Source: Candidatus Aminicenantota bacterium (GTDB lineage Bacteria > Acidobacteriota > Aminicenantia > Aminicenantales > Saccharicenantaceae). From it: DNA of 8,846 nt. Positions within the stretch are counted from its first letter, which is position 1. Each line of letters begins with the position of its first letter. The position numbers were made by a program, and so were the translations under genes. The notes below the pieces were generated by a model that saw nothing but the letters and a program-made list of their open reading frames with translations, did no database searches and was not told the DNA's origin. The DNA is taken from assembly GCA_011048485.1 (NCBI GenBank), contig DSDX01000081.1, forward strand, positions 1 to 8,846. The letters run 5' to 3'. Positions 4,823 to 8,846 of this stretch are shown piece after piece.

Positions 4823-5773
4823 ATGGCCGGCTATCTGATCGCCTTTATATTCGGGATCGTGATCATGGGCGCTTTGATCGCCCAGCGCGAGAGGCTCGGC
4901 AGCGGCGGCTTCAACGCCTGGCTCCGGGGCAAGAAGGGCCTGGCGATCGCGGCCCTGGCGGGCCTCATCGTCATCGCCCTGGTCGCCCAGGCCCTGGTCA
5001 CCGTCCAGGCCGGCACAGTCGGCGTCGTCAAGCGGCTCGGCGCCGTGCGCCAGGAGCTCAAGCCCGGGCTCCACATGATCGTCCCGTTCATCGACAAGGT
5101 CGTCATCTTTCCGACCCTCAAAAAGACCTACGAGGCGTCCGACTCGCCGCAATCGAGCCTGGCCGATTATCCGGACGTCATCATCACCGCCCTGACCTCG
5201 GACGGCCAGCAGATCCGGGTCGGCATGACGGCGCGATTCATGATCCAGCCGGGCCAGGCCGCCTGGATCCTCCAGAACCTCGGCTCCGAGCGGGAGTACG
5301 TGGAAAAGGTGGTCAAGACCGAGATCCGCGGCTCCGGCCGGCGCGTCCCGACCCGGTTCGCCTCCTACGACCTCTATACCAAGAAGAGCTACGAGGCCCA
5401 GCAGGCCCTCTTCGACGAGATCGCCCCCAAATTCGAGGCCAACGGTCTCATCCTCGACGAGATCGTCATCCGGAATATCATTTTCACGGACGAATACGCC
5501 AAGACGCTCGAGGAGAAGCAGATCGCCCTCGAGAACATCACGACCGAGAAGAACAAGCTCGAGCAGGAGAAGATCCGAAAGGAGCAAAAGATCGTCGCCG
5601 CCGAGGGCGACGCCAAGAGCATCGAGATCCGCCAGGCGGCGCTGACCAAGAACCCGACCATTATCCAGTGGGAGTTCGTCCAGAAGCTGGCCCCGAACAT
5701 CCAGTGGGGCATCATGCCCGACGATGTCATACCGGTCATCGACTTCAAGGCCCTGACGGGCCAGCAGAAGTAG
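4823..5773 (+). CDS. prohibitin/SPFH-domain membrane protein
   Basis: A 316-residue protein of the SPFH superfamily (stomatin, prohibitin, flotillin, HflK/C), whose members form large ring or cage assemblies on membranes and often restrain FtsH-type proteases. Two hydrophobic N-terminal segments are visible, about residues 4-20 and 39-60, separated by a polar basic stretch. The SPFH domain begins at VQAGTVGVVKRLGAV (61-75), with PGLHMIVPFIDKV (81-93). The region from ARFMIQ through IRNIIFTDEY (215-225) follows the prohibitin pattern, then a charged coiled coil (about 226-272) rich in Glu and Lys with EKQIALENI and AEGDAKS. GGAGGA (4811-4816) is 6 nt before the ATG, a strong ribosome site. The gene has its own promoter and no NfeD or HflC partner beside it. 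Prohibitins usually have one N-terminal membrane anchor, so two is slightly unusual. Its exact role is not deducible; membrane organisation or protease control is the family expectation. Confidence 0.87.
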   Translation: MAGYLIAFIFGIVIMGALIAQRERLGSGGFNAWLRGKKGLAIAALAGLIVIALVAQALVTVQAGTVGVVKRLGAVRQELKPGLHMIVPFIDKVVIFPTLKKTYEASDSPQSSLADYPDVIITALTSDGQQIRVGMTARFMIQPGQAAWILQNLGSEREYVEKVVKTEIRGSGRRVPTRFASYDLYTKKSYEAQQALFDEIAPKFEANGLILDEIVIRNIIFTDEYAKTLEEKQIALENITTEKNKLEQEKIRKEQKIVAAEGDAKSIEIRQAALTKNPTIIQWEFVQKLAPNIQWGIMPDDVIPVIDFKALTGQQK

Positions 5774-5803
5774 CCCCGCCCGCCCGGGCCCCCGGCCGTC
5801 GAC

Positions 5804-5832
5804 TTGAGCGAAGCCGGGCTTTCGGCTATAAT
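5804..5832 (+). promoter_or_regulatory. strong sigma70-type promoter for fusA
   Basis: TTGAGC (5804-5809, 4/6) and a perfect TATAAT (5827-5832) are separated by the optimal 17 bp. Transcription would begin near 5839, leaving a leader of about 137 nt before the fusA ATG. Confidence 0.75.
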
Positions 5833-5838
5833 GGCGGC

Positions 5839-5975
5839 TCGACTGTTCGATTTCGGACCGTCCGCCGGCCCTTTCCGCCGGGGGCCGTCCCGTCAAGGAC
5901 CGCCCCGCCGCCGAAAGGCCCCCCGAACATCCCGACAGGCGTGAAACTGTTCTTAGAGGACCGAGTGAGTTCGTC
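5839..5975 (+). promoter_or_regulatory. structured 5' leader of fusA with a possible short leader frame
   Basis: This GC-rich untranslated region can form a stem of CGGCCC (5866-5871) with GGGCCG (5882-5887) around a 10-nt loop. It also contains a GCC-GAAA-GGC tetraloop hairpin (5910-5919). The best purine tract, AGAGGA (5955-5960), is 15 nt from the fusA ATG, too far for a standard site; the nearer GAGTGAG (5963-5969) is a weak match. AGAGGA is instead well placed for a GTG at 5965, whose short frame ends in a TGA overlapping the fusA start. No known riboswitch was recognised. Confidence 0.35.
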
Positions 5976-8066
5976 ATGAAGACCGCGATCGCCCGCAGGC
6001 GCAATATCGGCATCAGCGCCCACATCGACTCCGGCAAGACGACGCTGACCGAGCGGATCCTCTTCTATTGCAAGAAGATCCACAAGATCCACGAGGTCAA
6101 GGGCAAGGACGGGGTGGGCGCGACCATGGACTCCATGGAGCTCGAGCGGGAGCGCGGCATCACCATCGCCTCGGCCACGACCAACGTCGCGTGGGCTGGC
6201 CATTCCATCAACATCATCGACACGCCGGGCCATGTCGACTTCACGATCGAGGTCGAACGCTCGCTCCGGGTCCTCGATTCGGCCGTCCTGGTGCTCTGTT
6301 CCGTGGGCGGCGTCCAGTCCCAGACGATCACGGTCGACCGCCAGCTCCGGCGCTACAACGTCCCCTTTATCGCCTTCGTCAACAAGGCCGACCGCGTCGG
6401 GGCCAACCCGGCCAAGGTCCGCGACCAGATCGCCGCCAAGCTCGGCCATCGGGCCGTCCTCATGCAGATCCCGATCGGACTCGAGGGCGCCTTCAGCGGG
6501 CTCGTCGACTTGGTCACGATGAAGGCCCTCTACTTCGACGGCCCGGAGGGCGAGATCGTCCGGGTCGAGGACGTGCCCCATGAAGTCGCGGCCGCGGCCG
6601 CCGAGGGACGCGAGGCCCTGCTCGACGCCGCCACGCTCCACTCCGACGAGCTCACGGAGGCCCTGCTCGAAGGCCGGGCCGGCGAGGACCTGATCCGGGC
6701 CGCCGTGCGCAGGGGCGTCCTGGCCCGCGCTCTCGTGCCCGTCTTCATCGGCTCGGCCTACCGGAACAAGGGCATCCAGCCCCTCCTCGACGCGATCGTC
6801 CACTATCTGCCCGACCCCGGCGAGGTCGAGAACAGGGCCATCGATCTCGACGCCGGCGGCGTCGAGCGCGTTCTCGCCTCCGATCCGGACGCCCGGACCG
6901 TCGCCCTGGCCTTCAAGCTCGAGGACGGGCCCTACGGCCAGTTGACCTACGTCCGCGTCTACCAGGGAGCCCTGCGCAAGGGCGAGGAGCTCGTCAACAC
7001 CCGCTCGGGCCAGAAGATCAAAGTCGGCCGCCTCGTCCGCATGCATGCCGACGCGATGTCGGAGATCGCCGAGGCCGGTCCGGGAGACATCGTGGCCCTC
7101 TTCGGCGTCGATTGCGCCTCCGGCGACACCTTCTGCGGTCCCGGACTCAACCTGGCCATGACCGCGATCCACGTCCCCGAGCCGGTCATCTCGCTGGCCA
7201 TCGAGCCCGTCGACAAGGCCGCGGCCGACCGCGTCGCCAAGGCCCTCAACCGGTTCACCAAGGAGGACCCGACCTTCCGGACCCATGTCGATCCCGAGTC
7301 CAACCAGACCATCATCCAGGGCATGGGCGAGCTCCATCTCGACGTCTACGTCGAGCGCATGAAGCGCGAGTACCGGGCCGAGGTCAGGACGGGCAGGCCC
7401 CAGGTGGCCTACCGCGAGACGATCGGCCGGGCCCTCGAGTTCGACTACACCCATAAGAAGCAGACGGGCGGGGCCGGCCAGTACGCCCGGGTCATCGGGC
7501 GCCTGGAGCCATTGGCCAAGGGCGGGTTCGAGTTCGCGAGCGAGGTCAAGGGCGGCCGCATCCCGAGGGAGTTCGTCCCCTCGTGCGAAAAGGGCTTCCG
7601 GGCCTCGCTCGGGAAAGGGCAGCTCATCGGCTTCCCCGTGACCGGCGTCCGCGTCGTTTTGACGGACGGCCAGCACCATCCGGTCGATTCCTCGGACATC
7701 GCCTTCCAGGCCGCCGCCCAGGGCGCCTTCAAGAAGGCCTACCCGAAGGCCGGCCCCCAGATCCTCGAGCCGATCATGAAGGTCTCGGTCGAAAGCCCCT
7801 CGGAGTTCGCCGGCAACGTCTTCGCCACGATCAGCCAGCGGCGGGGCGTCATCGTCAGCTCAGTCGAGGACGGGACGCTGTCCCGGGTGGACGCCGAGGT
7901 GCCCCTCGGCGAGATGTTCGGCTACTCGACCGCCCTGCGCTCGCTGACCCAGGGCAAGGCCGAGTTCACCATGGAATTCCTCAAGTACGGCCGCGTGCCG
8001 GCCCTCGTCGCCGAATCGCTCGTCGAACAGCATCTCGAGAGCGAACGCAGGAGACTCCAGAGATAG
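5976..8066 (+). CDS. fusA: translation elongation factor G, mtEFG1/spdEFG1 type
   Basis: A 696-residue five-domain GTPase that drives ribosomal translocation. GTPase motifs are AHIDSGKT (15-22, P-loop), RGIT (60-63, switch I), DTPGH (82-86), NKAD (136-139) and the GSAYRNKG loop before domain II. The second half carries the EF-G blocks IIQGMGELHLDV, QTGGAGQYA (domain IV) and the C-terminal domain V (VFATISQRRGVI, MFGYSTALRSLTQGKAEFTMEF). Ser in AHIDSGK, where ordinary EF-G has Ala, and the block GKDGVGATMDSMELERERGIT are hallmarks of mitochondrial EFG1 and its bacterial spdEFG1 relatives. In those systems a separate EFG2 handles ribosome recycling. It has its own promoter and long leader, and is followed after 14 nt by a P-loop ATPase gene. 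It is not in the usual rpsL-rpsG-fusA-tuf order. The start is fixed by the conserved RRRNIGISAHID segment. Confidence 0.95.
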   Translation: MKTAIARRRNIGISAHIDSGKTTLTERILFYCKKIHKIHEVKGKDGVGATMDSMELERERGITIASATTNVAWAGHSINIIDTPGHVDFTIEVERSLRVLDSAVLVLCSVGGVQSQTITVDRQLRRYNVPFIAFVNKADRVGANPAKVRDQIAAKLGHRAVLMQIPIGLEGAFSGLVDLVTMKALYFDGPEGEIVRVEDVPHEVAAAAAEGREALLDAATLHSDELTEALLEGRAGEDLIRAAVRRGVLARALVPVFIGSAYRNKGIQPLLDAIVHYLPDPGEVENRAIDLDAGGVERVLASDPDARTVALAFKLEDGPYGQLTYVRVYQGALRKGEELVNTRSGQKIKVGRLVRMHADAMSEIAEAGPGDIVALFGVDCASGDTFCGPGLNLAMTAIHVPEPVISLAIEPVDKAAADRVAKALNRFTKEDPTFRTHVDPESNQTIIQGMGELHLDVYVERMKREYRAEVRTGRPQVAYRETIGRALEFDYTHKKQTGGAGQYARVIGRLEPLAKGGFEFASEVKGGRIPREFVPSCEKGFRASLGKGQLIGFPVTGVRVVLTDGQHHPVDSSDIAFQAAAQGAFKKAYPKAGPQILEPIMKVSVESPSEFAGNVFATISQRRGVIVSSVEDGTLSRVDAEVPLGEMFGYSTALRSLTQGKAEFTMEFLKYGRVPALVAESLVEQHLESERRRLQR

Positions 8067-8080
8067 CGGAGGACACGCCC

Positions 8081-8794
8081 ATGACGCTCACGGTCAAGGA
8101 AGAACTCATCAGCCGAAGCCCCCTCCGCCTGCTCGAGCGGTCGATCTCGGGGGGGCTGGGCCGGGGCGCCATCGGCGTCCTGGCCAGCCGCAAGGGCGTC
8201 GGCAAAACGGCCTGTCTCGTCCACATCGCCACGGACAAGCTCCTCCAGGACCAGCACGTCATCCACGTCTCCTACGCCAGCCGGGTCGACCACATCGTCA
8301 CCTGGTACGAGGACATCTTCAAGGAGATCGCCAAGGAGCTGAAGACGCCCGCGGCGCTCGAGGAGTTCGACGACCTCATCCGCCGCCGGGTCATCATGAA
8401 TTTCAAGCAGGACGGGGCCCGGACGGAGCAGGTCCTGCGGAGCGTCGAGGCCATGATCGTCCACGGCAACTTCCGGGCCGAGACCGTCATCGTCGACGGG
8501 CTCGACTTCGCCCAGGCCGGCCCGGACGATCTCCGGAGGTTCAAGGACCTCGCCTCCCGTCTCGGGCTCGAGGTCTGGCTCAGCGCCTCGCTCAAGGGGG
8601 CCGAGCCCCTGTTCGACGAGCGGGGCATGCCCCGCGAGCTCGAGGGCCATCTCGGCGTCATCGACGTGCTCATCTCCCTCCAGCACCACGGCGATCACGT
8701 CCACCTCGCCCTGGTCCAAGATCACGGCCGCCTGGCCCCCAAGGACCTCCGCCTCAGGCTCGATCCCACGACCCTCCTCATCGCCAAGCACTAG
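8081..8794 (+). CDS. P-loop ATPase of unknown function (RecA/KaiC-like fold)
   Basis: A 237-residue soluble protein with no signal or membrane segment. After a short leader helix (LLERSISGGLGRGAIGVLA) comes a phosphate-binding loop SRKGVGKTA (36-44). Its first position is Ser rather than the usual Gly or Ala, and it resembles the KGG-x-GKT loop of ParA/MinD ATPases. A Walker B-like strand ETVIVDGLDF (134-143) ends at D139. Between them lies a helical, charged segment (75-130), and the C-terminal third alternates strands and loops (EVWLSASLKG, IDVLISLQHH). The layout recalls single-domain RecA/KaiC-type ATPases, but I do not recognise a named family. GGAGGA (8068-8073) is 7 nt before the ATG, and the gap from fusA is 14 nt, so the two are almost certainly co-transcribed. 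A translation-linked role is possible by association only. Confidence 0.75.
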   Translation: MTLTVKEELISRSPLRLLERSISGGLGRGAIGVLASRKGVGKTACLVHIATDKLLQDQHVIHVSYASRVDHIVTWYEDIFKEIAKELKTPAALEEFDDLIRRRVIMNFKQDGARTEQVLRSVEAMIVHGNFRAETVIVDGLDFAQAGPDDLRRFKDLASRLGLEVWLSASLKGAEPLFDERGMPRELEGHLGVIDVLISLQHHGDHVHLALVQDHGRLAPKDLRLRLDPTTLLIAKH

Positions 8795-8805
8795 GGTCTT
8801 CGTTT

Positions 8806-8834
8806 TTGACTCGCCCGGACGGGTATGTTATACC
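8806..8834 (+). promoter_or_regulatory. extended -10 promoter directed at a gene beyond the window
   Basis: TTGACT (8806-8811, 5/6) is 17 bp from TATACC (8829-8834, 4/6), which is preceded by TG at 8826-8827 as in extended -10 promoters. It lies just after the ATPase stop (8792-8794) and would start transcription near 8841, so the next gene is probably a separate unit on the + strand. Confidence 0.6.
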
Positions 8835-8846
8835 TGCCTCCAAGAC

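Noticed and set aside
5774..5803. Terminator after the prohibitin-like gene in the C/G-rich run
   Set aside because: Short GCCCGGGC-type dyads are present but there is no stable stem followed by T residues.
1..8846. CRISPR array, transposon, phage, toxin-antitoxin or tRNA genes
   Set aside because: No regularly spaced repeats, transposase or integrase motifs, terminal inverted repeats or cloverleaf-like segments were seen; all stretches over 200 nt are occupied by recognised genes or the fusA leader.

Overview
The window is about 8.8 kb of very GC-rich bacterial DNA, densely coded and entirely on the + strand: eight complete genes plus the 3' end of a ninth. I see no rRNA, tRNA, CRISPR array, insertion sequence, phage gene or long repeat. 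The gene content suggests a Gram-negative-type envelope, because one gene encodes a signal-peptide-bearing outer-membrane barrel protein ending in Phe. The elongation factor G is of the mtEFG1/spdEFG1 type, known from spirochaetes, planctomycetes, delta-proteobacteria and relatives. Together with the base composition and a rubredoxin/FTR/thioredoxin module, this points to a free-living, probably anaerobic or microaerophilic bacterium of an Acidobacteriota (Aminicenantes-like) or delta-proteobacteria-like lineage. That placement is inference from memory of families, not a search result.

Layout. (1) 1-965: the tail of a probable sugar permease overlaps by 4 bp (ATGA) a ROK-family sugar kinase that lacks the usual zinc motif; this is an uptake-plus-phosphorylation pair. 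(2) 1000-1943: a good sigma70-type promoter drives a DUF481-like outer-membrane protein. (3) 1998-2770: a second promoter drives a redox pair, a rubredoxin-type zinc-ribbon/iron domain fused to a ferredoxin-thioredoxin reductase catalytic domain, overlapping a small thioredoxin-fold protein with a CPHC active site. (4) 2844-4753: two PP-loop sulfur-transfer enzymes, LarE and MnmA, overlap by 4 bp. They probably continue the same transcription unit as the redox pair. (5) 4784-5773: a promoter with a perfect TATAAT drives a prohibitin/SPFH membrane protein with two predicted N-terminal membrane helices. (6) 5804-8794: a strong promoter and a roughly 137-nt leader precede fusA and a downstream P-loop ATPase of unknown function. 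(7) 8806-8834: an extended -10 promoter faces a gene beyond the window.

The most interesting block is 2055-4753. Four genes in a row deal with thiols, iron-sulfur chemistry or sulfur insertion: Rd-FTR reductase, thioredoxin-like protein, LarE with three candidate cluster-binding cysteines, and an MnmA whose second catalytic cysteine is replaced by glycine. A shared sulfur-relay role, with the thioredoxin reducing persulfide or disulfide intermediates of the PP-loop enzymes, is a testable hypothesis. It is not demonstrated by the sequence.

Start sites for three genes (1065, 2055, 2844) were moved downstream of the longest possible start using Shine-Dalgarno position, promoter position and family alignment.
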